DNA of 64,000 nt from an uncultured Clostridia bacterium. Its GTDB lineage: Bacteria; Bacillota; Clostridia; TANB77; CAG-508. The stretch lies in the NCBI GenBank assembly GCA_934141555.1, contig CAKPCK010000003.1, forward strand, positions 43,775-107,774, written 5' to 3'. The notes beneath the pieces were generated by a model. The model saw only the letters and a list, made by a program, of their open reading frames with translations. It had not been told where the DNA came from and searched no databases. The translations under genes were made by a program, and so were the position numbers. This document shows, piece by piece, positions 56,739-64,000 of the stretch. The stretch's first letter is position 1, and the number at the start of each line of letters is the position of its first letter.

Positions 56739-58754
56739 ATGAAGAAAAAGATTATTATTGTTATTGTTTTAATTATTGCAATATTAATTGGAGGAGGATT
56801 AGTAGCATATTATATTTTTAATAAAGAAAAGACAACTCCAGAAGATATTTGGAACCAATATATTTCATATATAAATGAAGAAAAATATGAAGAAATGTAT
56901 GAAATGATTACAGATACAGCTAAATCTCAGATATCAAAAGAAGATTTTATAAAAAGAAATGAGAACATTTATAGTGGAATAGATATGGCAAATTTAGATA
57001 TACAAATAACAAATGTTGAAGAAGAAGAGAAAAATATATCTAAAATAAATTATACAGAAACAATGGAAACAAGTGCAGGAAATGTAGAATTTCAAAATAC
57101 AGTAAGAATAGTAAAAGATGCTCAAAAAGAATATAAAGTTGAATGGAGCCATAACTTAATTTTGCCGGGGTTAAATAGTACTGACAAAGTAAGAGTAAAA
57201 ACAATAAAAGCAAAAAGAGGAGAAATTGATGATAAGAATGGAATAATGCTAGCTGGGGAAGGAAAAGTATCTTCGATAGGAATTGTTCCTGGAAAATTAC
57301 CACAAAATAAAGAAGAAGCAATTCAACAAATATCTAATATTTTAGGAATTTCTGTAGAAACAATAAATAAAGCACTTTCAGCATCATGGGTAAAAGATGA
57401 TACATTTGTACCTATAAAAAAGGTAGAACAAAGTGAAACAGAAATAAAAGAGAAAGTTTTACAAATATCTGGAATAAAAATTACAAGTGAAACATCAAGA
57501 GTGTATCCATTAGGAGAAGCTTCAGCACAACTAGTTGGATATGTTCAAACAATTACAGCAGAGGAATTAGAAAAAAACAAAGGAAAAGGATATACAAGTA
57601 CTAGTTTAATAGGAAAAGCAGGATTAGAAAAACAATATGAAGAACAATTAAAAGGAAATAATGGTCTTGAAATTTATATTGAAGATGAAAAAGGAAAAAG
57701 AAAATCAGAAATAGCTAAAATAGATGTAAAAAATGGAGAAAATATAAAATTAACAATAGACTCTACTATTCAGCAAAAACTTTATGAAGAATTAAAAAAT
57801 GATGCAGGATTTTTTGTTGTAATGGAACCAAATACTGGAGAATTATTAGCACTAGTAAGTACACCATCATATAATCCTAACAAATTTGTTTTAGGAATGA
57901 CATCAAACGAATGGAATGAAATTAATAATAATGAAAATAAACCAATGTTTGTAAGATATCAACAAAGCTATATACCAGGATCTACATTTAAACCAATTAC
58001 AGGTGCAATAGGGCTTACAACAGGAACATTATCAGTTGATGACACATTTACATATAATGGACTTAGTTGGAAGAAAGATGGATGGGGAGAATTTGATATA
58101 ACAACATTAACATCATATAGTGGACCAAAGAACTTAAAAAATGCTCTAATACATTCAGATAATATATATTTTGCACAAGCAGCATTACAGATTGGAAAAA
58201 AGAATTTTACTGATGGATTAAATAAAATATTATTTAATCAAGATTTAAATCTTGAAATATCAATAGCAAAATCTCAATATTCAAATTCAAAAGATATTTC
58301 AAATGAAAAAGTACTTGCAGATAGTGGATATGGTCAAGGAGAAATTTTAGTAAACCCAATACTAATGGCATCTATATATTCAGCATTTAACAATGATGGA
58401 AATATGGTAAAACCATATATTATAGAAAAAGATAATAAAAATGTAGAATATTTAGTAAAAAATGCTTTTAGTAAAGAAGCGGCAAATATAATAAAAGAAG
58501 ATCTAATTCAAGTTGTAGAAGATTCAGAAGGAACAGCTAAAGATATGAAAATAGCAGGAAGAACAATTGCAGGAAAAACAGGAACTGCAGAATTAAAAGC
58601 ATCAAAGGATGGAGAGGCTGATGTTTTAGGATGGTTTGATTGTTTTACAACAGATTCAAATGATAATCAATTATTAATAATTAGTATGGTTGAAAATGGA
58701 AGAAGTTTAGGTGGAAGTCATTATTTAATAAAGAAAATAAAAACTTTATTTTAA
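56739..58754 (+). CDS. Class B penicillin-binding protein, MecA/PBP3-like (671 aa)
   Basis: Peptidoglycan D,D-transpeptidase anchored by one N-terminal helix (IIVIVLIIAILIGGGLVAYY). An NTF2-like MecA_N domain follows (TPEDIWNQYISYINEEKYEE), then the dimerisation domain with YPLGEASAQLVGYV, and the transpeptidase domain with active-site SxxK as PGSTFKPITG, SxN as HSDNIYFAQ and KTG as AGKTGTAEL. Architecture and length match the PBP3/PBP2a-like group of low-affinity PBPs in Firmicutes; reduced beta-lactam sensitivity would be an inference. RBS GGGAAGG. Confidence 0.93.
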   Translation: MKKKIIIVIVLIIAILIGGGLVAYYIFNKEKTTPEDIWNQYISYINEEKYEEMYEMITDTAKSQISKEDFIKRNENIYSGIDMANLDIQITNVEEEEKNISKINYTETMETSAGNVEFQNTVRIVKDAQKEYKVEWSHNLILPGLNSTDKVRVKTIKAKRGEIDDKNGIMLAGEGKVSSIGIVPGKLPQNKEEAIQQISNILGISVETINKALSASWVKDDTFVPIKKVEQSETEIKEKVLQISGIKITSETSRVYPLGEASAQLVGYVQTITAEELEKNKGKGYTSTSLIGKAGLEKQYEEQLKGNNGLEIYIEDEKGKRKSEIAKIDVKNGENIKLTIDSTIQQKLYEELKNDAGFFVVMEPNTGELLALVSTPSYNPNKFVLGMTSNEWNEINNNENKPMFVRYQQSYIPGSTFKPITGAIGLTTGTLSVDDTFTYNGLSWKKDGWGEFDITTLTSYSGPKNLKNALIHSDNIYFAQAALQIGKKNFTDGLNKILFNQDLNLEISIAKSQYSNSKDISNEKVLADSGYGQGEILVNPILMASIYSAFNNDGNMVKPYIIEKDNKNVEYLVKNAFSKEAANIIKEDLIQVVEDSEGTAKDMKIAGRTIAGKTGTAELKASKDGEADVLGWFDCFTTDSNDNQLLIISMVENGRSLGGSHYLIKKIKTLF

Positions 58755-58768
58755 TATAAATGATTAGC

Positions 58769-58797
58769 TTGAAATTTAAAATTATATGTGCTAAAAT
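58769..58797 (+). promoter_or_regulatory. Promoter of the 114-aa gene
   Basis: TTGAAA (58769-58774), 17-base spacer, TAAAAT (58792-58797) with upstream TG. Confidence 0.75.
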
Positions 58798-58800
58798 ACA

Positions 58801-58836
58801 ACATGTCTTAACATTAAATATCCCTTTAAGACATGT
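58801..58836 (+). promoter_or_regulatory. Inverted repeat at the transcription start (operator or leader hairpin)
   Basis: ACATGTCTTAA (58801-58811) and TTAAGACATGT (58826-58836) are perfect 11-base inverted arms 14 bases apart, starting 4 bases after the -10. Centre-to-centre spacing is 25 bases, about 2.4 helical turns. Confidence 0.6.
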
Positions 58837-58874
58837 CCGAAAACAAACACAACAAATAATTATTGGAGGGAATG

Positions 58875-59219
58875 ATGAACATTAATCAGATTGAATGGTG
58901 TTCGTATACTAAAGGAAATCCTGATTATGTACGAGAAATTGAATTTTTGGAATGGCAAAGTGACCCTGAAGGAAAATTTTGTAAATCAGATATTTGTCAG
59001 ATTTTTCAAAGCATAATGTTTGCATATTCTAAGGTTTTGGAATATATTGCAGATGTTAGCTTTGAAGAAGCACATGAACGAATGCAATCTGAAAATTATG
59101 CAAATTTTTTCGAAAAGCTTGAAGAAGTGTTTAAAGAAGTTCCTTTTAGGAATGGAATTACTTATTCGAAACTTGAAGAGATTATGAGTGTAATTAAAAT
59201 TCCTAAAATTTGTAAATAA
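58875..59219 (+). CDS. Unknown 114-aa protein, single-gene unit
   Basis: Not recognised. GGAGGG (58865-58870) lies 1 base from the ATG at 58872 and 4 bases from that at 58875; the latter is preferred. The protein is soluble, with MNINQIEWCSYTKGNPDYVR, a CKSDICQIF segment and a helical C-terminal half ending IKIPKICK. No motif is identifiable. Isoleucines are almost all ATT, and the gene has its own promoter with an adjoining inverted repeat, and its own terminator. Confidence 0.7.
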   Translation: MNINQIEWCSYTKGNPDYVREIEFLEWQSDPEGKFCKSDICQIFQSIMFAYSKVLEYIADVSFEEAHERMQSENYANFFEKLEEVFKEVPFRNGITYSKLEEIMSVIKIPKICK

Positions 59220-59241
59220 CATAATTTAGAATTTTTGAGAG

Positions 59242-59288
59242 TCCTTGAAGAAAGTACAATATATTTTCTTCAGGGATATTTTTTTGAA
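59242..59288 (+). terminator. Intrinsic terminator
   Basis: TCCTTGAAGAAA (59242-59253) pairs with TTTCTTCAGGGA (59265-59276), followed by TTTTTTT. Confidence 0.9.
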
Positions 59289-59306
59289 AAAAAGCAATTT
59301 ATATAA

Positions 59307-59335
59307 TTGACAAATTATTTCAATAACGATATAAT
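59307..59335 (+). promoter_or_regulatory. Consensus promoter of the MATE-kinase fusion
   Basis: TTGACA (59307-59312), 17-base spacer, TATAAT (59330-59335). The apparent upstream TTG start at 59307 is this -35 box. Confidence 0.88.
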
Positions 59336-59384
59336 AGATAGGTTGGCAAAAAAGCCAGTAAGAGAAAAAGAAAGAGGGAGAAAA

Positions 59385-61385
59385 ATGGAACAAGAAGAAA
59401 ACATACTAGGAAAAGAAAAAATAGGAAAATTAATTAGAAAATTTTCAATACCTTGCATAATATCAATGTTGGTAAATTCATTATATAATATAGTTGACCA
59501 AATATTCATAGGACAAGGAGTTGGATATTTAGGAAATGGAGCAACAAATGTAGTATTCCCATTAGTAATGATAGGATTAGCATTTTCATTAATGTTTGGA
59601 GATGGAGCATCAGCATATTTAAGTTTAAAACTTGGAGAGAAAAAGAAAAAAGAAGCAGAAACAGGAATTGGTAATGGAATAATGTTATCAACAATTGTTT
59701 CAATATTATTTTGTGTAATAACATTAATATTTTTACCTCAATTCTTAAAAATATTTGGATGTACAGAAAATCTAAAAAGTTATGCAATGGCTTATGGAAG
59801 GATAATAGCAATAGGATTTCCTTTTTCAATGATAGGAACAACATTAAACTCAATAATTAGAGCAGATGGAAGTCCAAAATATTCAATGTTTAGCATGGTG
59901 GCAGGTGCTATATTAAATACAATATTAGATCCAATATTTATATTTGTATTTCACAAAGGTGTTGAAGGAGCAGCAATAGCAACAGTAATTAGTCAAATAT
60001 TAACATTTATATTAAATGTTGCTTATGTAAAAAAATTCAAATCAATAAAATTAACAAAACAATCTTTAAAATTAAAAGCAAATGTATGCAAGAAAATTGT
60101 AATGCTTGGAATCAGTAGTTTTATAACACAAATGAGTATAGTATGTGTTATGACAGCTGAAAATAACTTACTTGGAAAATACGGAGCAGACAGTAAATAT
60201 GGTGCAGAAATTCCTATTACAGTATTAGGAATTGTAATGAAAATAAATCAAATATTAAATAGTATAATAATAGGAATTGCAGCAGGAAGTCAACCAATAT
60301 TAGGATATAATTATGGTGCTAAGAAATATGATAGAGTAAAGAAAACTTTAAAAATTGTATTAGGTTCAAGTGTTGTTATAAGTGCAATAGCATTCATATT
60401 ATTCCAAACAATACCAGATAAATTAATATTAATATTTGGTAGTGGTGATGAAAATTATATGGAATTTGCATGTTTGGCATTTAGAACATATTTATTACTT
60501 TGCATATTTAATGGTGTTCAAATACCATCAGGAATATTCTTCCAAGCAATTGGAAAGAGTACAAAAAGTGCAATATTATCACTTTCAAGACAAATTGTTA
60601 TATTAATACCATCAATGATAATATTAAGCCATATATATGGAATAATGGGAGTATTAAGTGCAGGTCCTGTTGCTGATGGATTAGCATTTATATTAGCAGT
60701 TGTCTTATTGGTAAAAGAAACAAGAAGATTAAAAGAAGGAGATTCTGTCGAAGAAAAAATATCTAATATCAAAACAATTGAAGAAAAAAATACAAGTACA
60801 CCAGTAATAATCACAATTGCAAGAGAATATGGATCTGGTGGAAGATATATAGGAAAACTTGTTGCTGAAAAACTTGGAATAAAATTATATGATAAGAATT
60901 TTATAGAAAACATGGCAGAAGATACAGGGTTAGCAGAAGAATATATTGAAGAAAATGAACAAAAAAGAAATGTTCTAGATGTATTTAATAATGGATATTA
61001 TGTAGGATTAAACAATGCTGATGAATTATTTATTAAAGAATCAGAATTTATAAAGAAAGTTGCTAGTGAAGAATCTTGTATAATAGTTGGAAGATGTGCA
61101 GACTTTATTTTGAAAGATAATAAAAACACAATAAAAATCTTTATAAACAATTCAATGGAAAATAAAGTTAAAAGAGCAACAGAATTTTATCATATGAATA
61201 AAGAAAATGCAGAAAAAGAAATTTCTAGAATAAATAAATTAAGAGCAAATCATTATAAATATTATACAGAAAAAGATTGGAAAGAACCATCAAATTATGA
61301 TATTTGTATTAATAGTGATGCAATTGGAATTGATAATGCTGTTAATTTGATATGTGATATAGTAGAAAAAAATTTAAAAAAATAA
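59385..61385 (+). CDS. MATE-family transporter fused to a cytidylate kinase-like domain (666 aa)
   Basis: Residues about 1-450 are a complete MATE exporter with twelve hydrophobic segments: IPCIISMLVNSLYNIVDQIF, GFPFSMIGTTLNSIIRADGS and AAGSQPILGYNYGAKKYDRV are family marks. A charged linker leads to a second domain (about 485-666) like cytidylate kinase 2: IITIAREYGSGGRYIGKLVA (P-loop-like GSGGRYIG), YDKNFIENMAEDTGLAEEYI, SCIIVGRCADFILKDN, and RINKLRANHYKYYTEKDW. One uninterrupted ORF. A transporter plus nucleotide kinase in one chain suggests the kinase part regulates or couples transport, but this is unproven. The start at 59385 follows GAGGGAG. Confidence 0.9.
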   Translation: MEQEENILGKEKIGKLIRKFSIPCIISMLVNSLYNIVDQIFIGQGVGYLGNGATNVVFPLVMIGLAFSLMFGDGASAYLSLKLGEKKKKEAETGIGNGIMLSTIVSILFCVITLIFLPQFLKIFGCTENLKSYAMAYGRIIAIGFPFSMIGTTLNSIIRADGSPKYSMFSMVAGAILNTILDPIFIFVFHKGVEGAAIATVISQILTFILNVAYVKKFKSIKLTKQSLKLKANVCKKIVMLGISSFITQMSIVCVMTAENNLLGKYGADSKYGAEIPITVLGIVMKINQILNSIIIGIAAGSQPILGYNYGAKKYDRVKKTLKIVLGSSVVISAIAFILFQTIPDKLILIFGSGDENYMEFACLAFRTYLLLCIFNGVQIPSGIFFQAIGKSTKSAILSLSRQIVILIPSMIILSHIYGIMGVLSAGPVADGLAFILAVVLLVKETRRLKEGDSVEEKISNIKTIEEKNTSTPVIITIAREYGSGGRYIGKLVAEKLGIKLYDKNFIENMAEDTGLAEEYIEENEQKRNVLDVFNNGYYVGLNNADELFIKESEFIKKVASEESCIIVGRCADFILKDNKNTIKIFINNSMENKVKRATEFYHMNKENAEKEISRINKLRANHYKYYTEKDWKEPSNYDICINSDAIGIDNAVNLICDIVEKNLKK

Positions 61386-61406
61386 GCAGTTGAAAACTGC
61401 TTATTT
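61381..61406 (+). terminator. Terminator interleaved with the next promoter
   Basis: AATAAGCAGTT pairs with AACTGCTTATT, then TTTAT; the -35 of the next promoter (61390-61395) lies in the loop and right arm. Confidence 0.8.
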
Positions 61407-61418
61407 TTATGATATAAT
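61390..61418 (+). promoter_or_regulatory. Promoter of the 215-aa membrane protein
   Basis: TTGAAA (61390-61395), 17-base spacer, TATAAT (61413-61418) with upstream TG. It overlaps the terminator hairpin of the MATE gene. Confidence 0.7.
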
Positions 61419-61432
61419 TCAAGCATTAAACT

Positions 61433-61459
61433 TATAATTTCCTTTAAAAGGAAATTATA
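61433..61459 (+). promoter_or_regulatory. 27-base palindrome in the 5' leader
   Basis: TATAATTTCCTTT (61433-61445), A, AAAGGAAATTATA (61447-61459). Lies about 10 bases after the expected transcription start; can be a leader hairpin or an operator. Confidence 0.55.
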
Positions 61460-61498
61460 TAACAAATCCTATTAACAAATGTTTAAGGAGGCAAAATT

Positions 61499-62146
61499 AT
61501 GAAAAGGTTATTTGATTTCTTAATGCGGAAATACTATTTTGGCTTGAAATGGTATGCCTCATCTGGAATTGAAGAAGAACTTATTGCACAGGTATTTTAT
61601 ATTCAAGCATTAATTTGTGGTTTAAGAATTTTGTATCAAATTGATCCTCAAAAAATATTAGGATATATAACATTTACAATATACCACATTTTGAGTATGT
61701 ATATATTAGGATATTTAAGTTCTTTGTGGGAATTAGACCCTAAAGAAGAAATTTTTACTAATACATATAGAACTGTAAATATAGTATTGGCAATAGGATC
61801 AATTCTTGCTAAAGTACCATGTTATATATTACTGATTGTTGGAGCTACAATATGTGGATTTGTATCATTTATATTAATGGAAAAAATTGATGATTTTGAA
61901 AACACATTGGTTACATGGAAAAAAAGATATGCGCATACATTATTTGTAAGAATTTTTGATAAAATTCCATATAAGCCAATAGCACTTATTGATTTTTTAT
62001 CAATTATTTTTGCTATAATTGCAATAAATACATTTTCAATTAGCATATTTTATCGTTTTGTTGCTAGCATTATATTTGGACTTTCTATCCCATTTATTGT
62101 GGTGATGGCAGATGATGGAATGAGTTTCTATGAAGCTATGTTGTAA
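61499..62146 (+). CDS. Unknown integral membrane protein (215 aa)
   Basis: Not recognised. Five or six hydrophobic segments, for example ILGYITFTIYHILSMYILGY, TVNIVLAIGSILAKVPCYIL and the pair near the C-terminus (IALIDFLSIIFAIIAINTFS). Size and layout recall AgrB, the peptide-processing protease of quorum sensing, but the catalytic His-Cys pattern is absent and no AgrD-like peptide adjoins, so I reject that. Own promoter, leader palindrome, RBS AAGGAGG and terminator. Confidence 0.72.
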   Translation: MKRLFDFLMRKYYFGLKWYASSGIEEELIAQVFYIQALICGLRILYQIDPQKILGYITFTIYHILSMYILGYLSSLWELDPKEEIFTNTYRTVNIVLAIGSILAKVPCYILLIVGATICGFVSFILMEKIDDFENTLVTWKKRYAHTLFVRIFDKIPYKPIALIDFLSIIFAIIAINTFSISIFYRFVASIIFGLSIPFIVVMADDGMSFYEAML

Positions 62147-62163
62147 AAAAATTGAATAATCTA

Positions 62164-62197
62164 AAAACAAGTGAGAGCATTGCTTTCACTTGTTTTG
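62164..62197 (+). terminator. Intrinsic terminator
   Basis: AAAACAAGTGA (62164-62174) pairs with TCACTTGTTTT (62186-62196); the T tract is short. Confidence 0.75.
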
Positions 62198-62222
62198 TAA
62201 AATTAAAGAGGAAATTAATTAT

Positions 62223-62681
62223 ATGAAAAAAAGAATATTTACAGGAAATTACGAAGAATGTAAAATTGGAAACTTAATTTCAATTTCAGGAGATAGAGGA
62301 AAAAGTGTTGGATTTACAGGAAAAGCAATACCACAATTAGCGCCAAAAAGAAAATTTTGGGAAGTATGGCATAATAACATAGGAAAAATACCAGAAGAAC
62401 AAAATAACAGATATTATATAGAAGAATATTATAAACAAGTATTATCCAAAATAGATATAGAAGAATTATTAAAAGATGAGAAAGATCCGATTTTATTATG
62501 TTATGAAAAAGAAGGGCAATTCTGTCATAGACATGTTTTAGCAGAATTTATTAATTTGAAATATGGAATATATGTTCCAGATATTTCAATAAGTGAAGAT
62601 TTAGAAATAATTGAACATAAAAAGCCAGAATATATAAGAGAAATATTAAAAAAACTTATGGAAAAAGAAGTTGAAAGATAA
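62223..62681 (+). CDS. DUF488 family protein (152 aa)
   Basis: DUF488 proteins are widespread, small and functionally undefined. The family's most conserved part is here as ILLCYEKEGQFCHRHVLAEF, with the Cys-His-Arg-His cluster. The N-terminus, FTGNYEECKIGNLISISGDR, matches the usual beta-strand and loop. The start at 62223 (MKKRIFTG) follows AGAGGAAATTAATT; the upstream frame from 62190 begins in the terminator. It stands alone before the response regulator. Confidence 0.85.
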   Translation: MKKRIFTGNYEECKIGNLISISGDRGKSVGFTGKAIPQLAPKRKFWEVWHNNIGKIPEEQNNRYYIEEYYKQVLSKIDIEELLKDEKDPILLCYEKEGQFCHRHVLAEFINLKYGIYVPDISISEDLEIIEHKKPEYIREILKKLMEKEVER

Positions 62682-62739
62682 ATAAACAATTTTCAATAAA
62701 ACTTCAATATTCAAATATTAAAATAAGAATGGTGATAAA

Positions 62740-63390
62740 ATGAAAATATTAATAATAGAAGACGAATACAGTTTAGCAGATGCAATAGCAGAAACTCTAA
62801 AAAAAGAAAATTTTACAACAAATATAATAACAGATGGAGAAGAAGGAGAAAACGAAGCATTAACAAATGTATATGATTTAATACTTTTAGACATAATGTT
62901 GCCAAATAAAGATGGTTTCAAAATATTAAATGATTTAAGAAAAGAGAAAGTAGATACACCAATTATAATCTTAACAGCCAAATCAGAAATAAATGACAAA
63001 TTAAATGGACTAGAAAATGGTGCAGATGATTATATAACAAAACCATTTCATATTAAAGAACTAGTAGCAAGAGTAAAAGTAGTATTAAAAAGAAAAGTAA
63101 ATATTGAAAGTACAGATATTTTAGAATATGATGATTTAAAATTAGATATAAGAACAGGAAAAATGAGTGCAAATGGGAATGAAATATCAATAAACGGAAA
63201 AGAACTAGACTTACTAGAAACATTATTGTTAAATAAAACCCAAATAGTTAATAGAGAAATAAAGATGCTCCAAAAGATAGTTATGTTTTCAAAAATGTTA
63301 ATTATGAGTTTGAACAAGGAAAAATGTATGCAATTAAAGGAAAGAGTGGAAGCGGAAAAACAACATTATTATCACTTATTACAGGATTAG
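62740..63390 (+). pseudogene. OmpR-type response regulator, C-terminus replaced at a deletion junction
   Basis: Receiver domain complete: IIEDEYSLADAIAE, phospho-acceptor Asp in LILLDIMLPNKDGF, Thr in IIILTAKSE, Lys in DYITKPFHIKELVARV. The winged-helix output domain begins normally (YDDLKLDIRTGKMSANGNEI, then KELDLLETLLLNKTQIVNRE) but after about codon 174 (near 63261) the frame changes into unrelated residues. About 50 residues, including the DNA-recognition helix, are missing. The sequence passes directly into an ABC ATPase in another frame. So the regulator is very probably inactive, or the junction is an assembly error. Confidence 0.85.
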
Positions 63391-63872
63391 AAAAATGTAC
63401 AGATGGAAAGGTTCTATATGATGGAAAAGATTTAAAGAAAATGAATTTAGACACATATAGAAATACAGATATTGGAATTGTGTTTCAAAGTTATAATTTA
63501 TTACCAAGTTTAACAGCAATAGAAAACATTATTCTTTCAATGGATATAAGTAAAGTTAAAGTAAATAATAAAAAAGAAAAAGCTTTGAGTTTAATGAAGA
63601 GTGTTGGATTATCAGAAGATCAAGCAAAAAGAAAAATATTAAAATTATCAGGTGGAGAGCAACAGAGAATAGCAATTGCAAGAAGTTTATCATATAATCC
63701 TAAAATAATTATTGCAGATGAGCCAACAGGAAATTTGGATAAAGATACAGAAAATGATATTTTAAATATTTTTGAACATCTTGCTAAAAATGAAAATAAA
63801 TGTATTATAATTGTAACACATTCACAAAATGTTTGTGATAGAGCAGATATTGTTTATGAATTGAAAAAATAA
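63261..63872 (+). pseudogene. ABC transporter ATPase, LolD/MacB/BceA type, N-terminally truncated
   Basis: Frame open from 63255 after two stop codons. KDAPKDSYVFKNVNYEFEQG matches the beginning of an ABC ATPase after its missing first strand; then Walker A GKSGSGKTTLLS, Q-loop IGIVFQSYNLLPSLTAIENI, signature LSGGEQQRIAIARSLS, Walker B IIIADEPTGNLD and H-loop IVTHS. This type usually sits with a two-component system and an FtsX-like permease in antimicrobial peptide defence modules. Here the histidine kinase, the permease and the ATPase N-terminus are absent. ATG at 63324 is the only internal start and would drop the first two strands. Confidence 0.85.
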
Positions 63873-63907
63873 ATTTTAAAATAGGTAATTCATTTTGAAT
63901 TTAATGT

Positions 63908-63953
63908 AAAAGAAGCAAATACAACCTTAATTTAGGTAATATTTGCTTCTTTT
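63908..63953. terminator. Bidirectional intrinsic terminator
   Basis: AAAAGAAGCAAATA (63908-63921) pairs with TATTTGCTTCTTTT (63940-63953). It can serve the ABC gene and a convergent gene at the window end. Confidence 0.9.
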
Positions 63954-63971
63954 GGCTATATAGTATGATAC

Positions 63972-64000
63972 TTACTTTTTATCTTTACTGTCTTCATTTT
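63972..64000 (-). CDS. Possible C-terminal end of a gene running in from the right edge
   Basis: On the minus strand the last bases read NEDSKDKK followed by TAA at 63974-63972, a typical charged C-terminal tail, and the bidirectional terminator sits 18 bases beyond. Only about nine codons are visible, so this is a weak call based mainly on the convergent terminator. Confidence 0.35.

Noticed and set aside
59307..59384. N-terminal extension of the MATE fusion from 59307
   Set aside because: The TTG at 59307 is the -35 box of a consensus promoter, so that segment is not translated.
61499..62146. AgrB-like quorum-sensing protease
   Set aside because: Size and helix layout fit, but the conserved His and Cys of AgrB are missing and no small peptide gene, AgrC or AgrA adjoins.

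Overview
This window looks like chromosome from a low-GC, spore-forming member of the Clostridia (Bacillota), probably an uncultured gut-type lineage. The reasons are the strong A+T bias, AGA/ATA/TTA-rich codons in most genes, AGGAGG-type ribosome binding sites, consensus TTGACA-N17-TATAAT promoters, many intrinsic terminators, sporulation genes (sigK with a pro-sequence, spoIIM, ylbJ and a GerQ-like coat gene), S-layer-homology anchoring, and fermentative acetate metabolism (pta plus two ackA). No gene-free stretch exceeds about 210 bases. No rRNA, CRISPR array, transposase or prophage is visible. The species cannot be named from this sequence alone.

Layout. Positions 1-4.9 kb hold the 3' end of efp and a run of small, mostly unknown genes, an HD-domain hydrolase, a VOC protein, a RdgB-like pyrophosphatase with a coupled 41-residue membrane peptide, and a RhuM-family gene. 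4.9-7.6 kb is a NitT/TauT-type ABC importer whose permease is frameshifted. 7.6-11.4 kb has hisS, single-gene units and a hemolysin III protein. 11.5-19 kb has a thioester/Cna-B surface protein, deoD, a GerQ-like gene, rdgB and a large M6 metalloprotease with SLH repeats. 18.9-24.9 kb carries acetate metabolism (pta, ackA, ackA), an MFS protein and pfkA. 24.9-27.2 kb has a helical-bundle protein, sigK and an ORF6N-phospholipase D-like gene. 27.3-38.6 kb is a glycolytic block (gap, pgk, Nudix, guanylate-kinase-like, tpiA, gpmI, YezG-like, IscU-like scaffold, GGGtGRT, eno, malQ). 38.7-49.9 kb has a short FtsH paralogue, ylbJ, a YgjP-like metallopeptidase, tRNA-Gln, a cyclophilin, a FemA/X-like transferase, alanine racemase, a DUF1189-like protein and the full-length FtsH. 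49.9-59.2 kb has endonuclease Q, spoIIM, a XerD-type recombinase, RNase Y, a possible Cys-His-Asp enzyme, a Y-family polymerase and a class B penicillin-binding protein. 59.3-64 kb has a MATE-kinase fusion, a membrane protein, DUF488, and a broken response regulator/ABC ATPase junction.

How the genes work together. pfkA, gap, pgk, tpiA, gpmI and eno take sugar phosphate to phosphoenolpyruvate. malQ could feed glucan-derived glucose in, and pta/ackA turn acetyl-CoA into acetate and ATP. FemA/X, alr and the PBP serve peptidoglycan. EndoQ and the Y-family polymerase serve DNA damage handling.

Most interesting signals: (1) two genes (FemA/X-like and endoQ) have a strong Shine-Dalgarno sequence about 35 bases from the start codon with an inverted repeat exactly in between, so folding would restore normal spacing; (2) inverted repeats inside the RhuM and ORF6N coding regions; (3) an SOS-box-like element in identical promoter geometry at dinB and the ORF6N-PLD gene; (4) a TTATGTAAAT element in the spacer of several promoters that drive one-gene units; (5) one-gene units with ATT-rich rather than ATA-rich isoleucine codons; (6) a MATE transporter fused to a cytidylate-kinase-like domain. 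All functions are assigned by reading the sequence; no database search was run.
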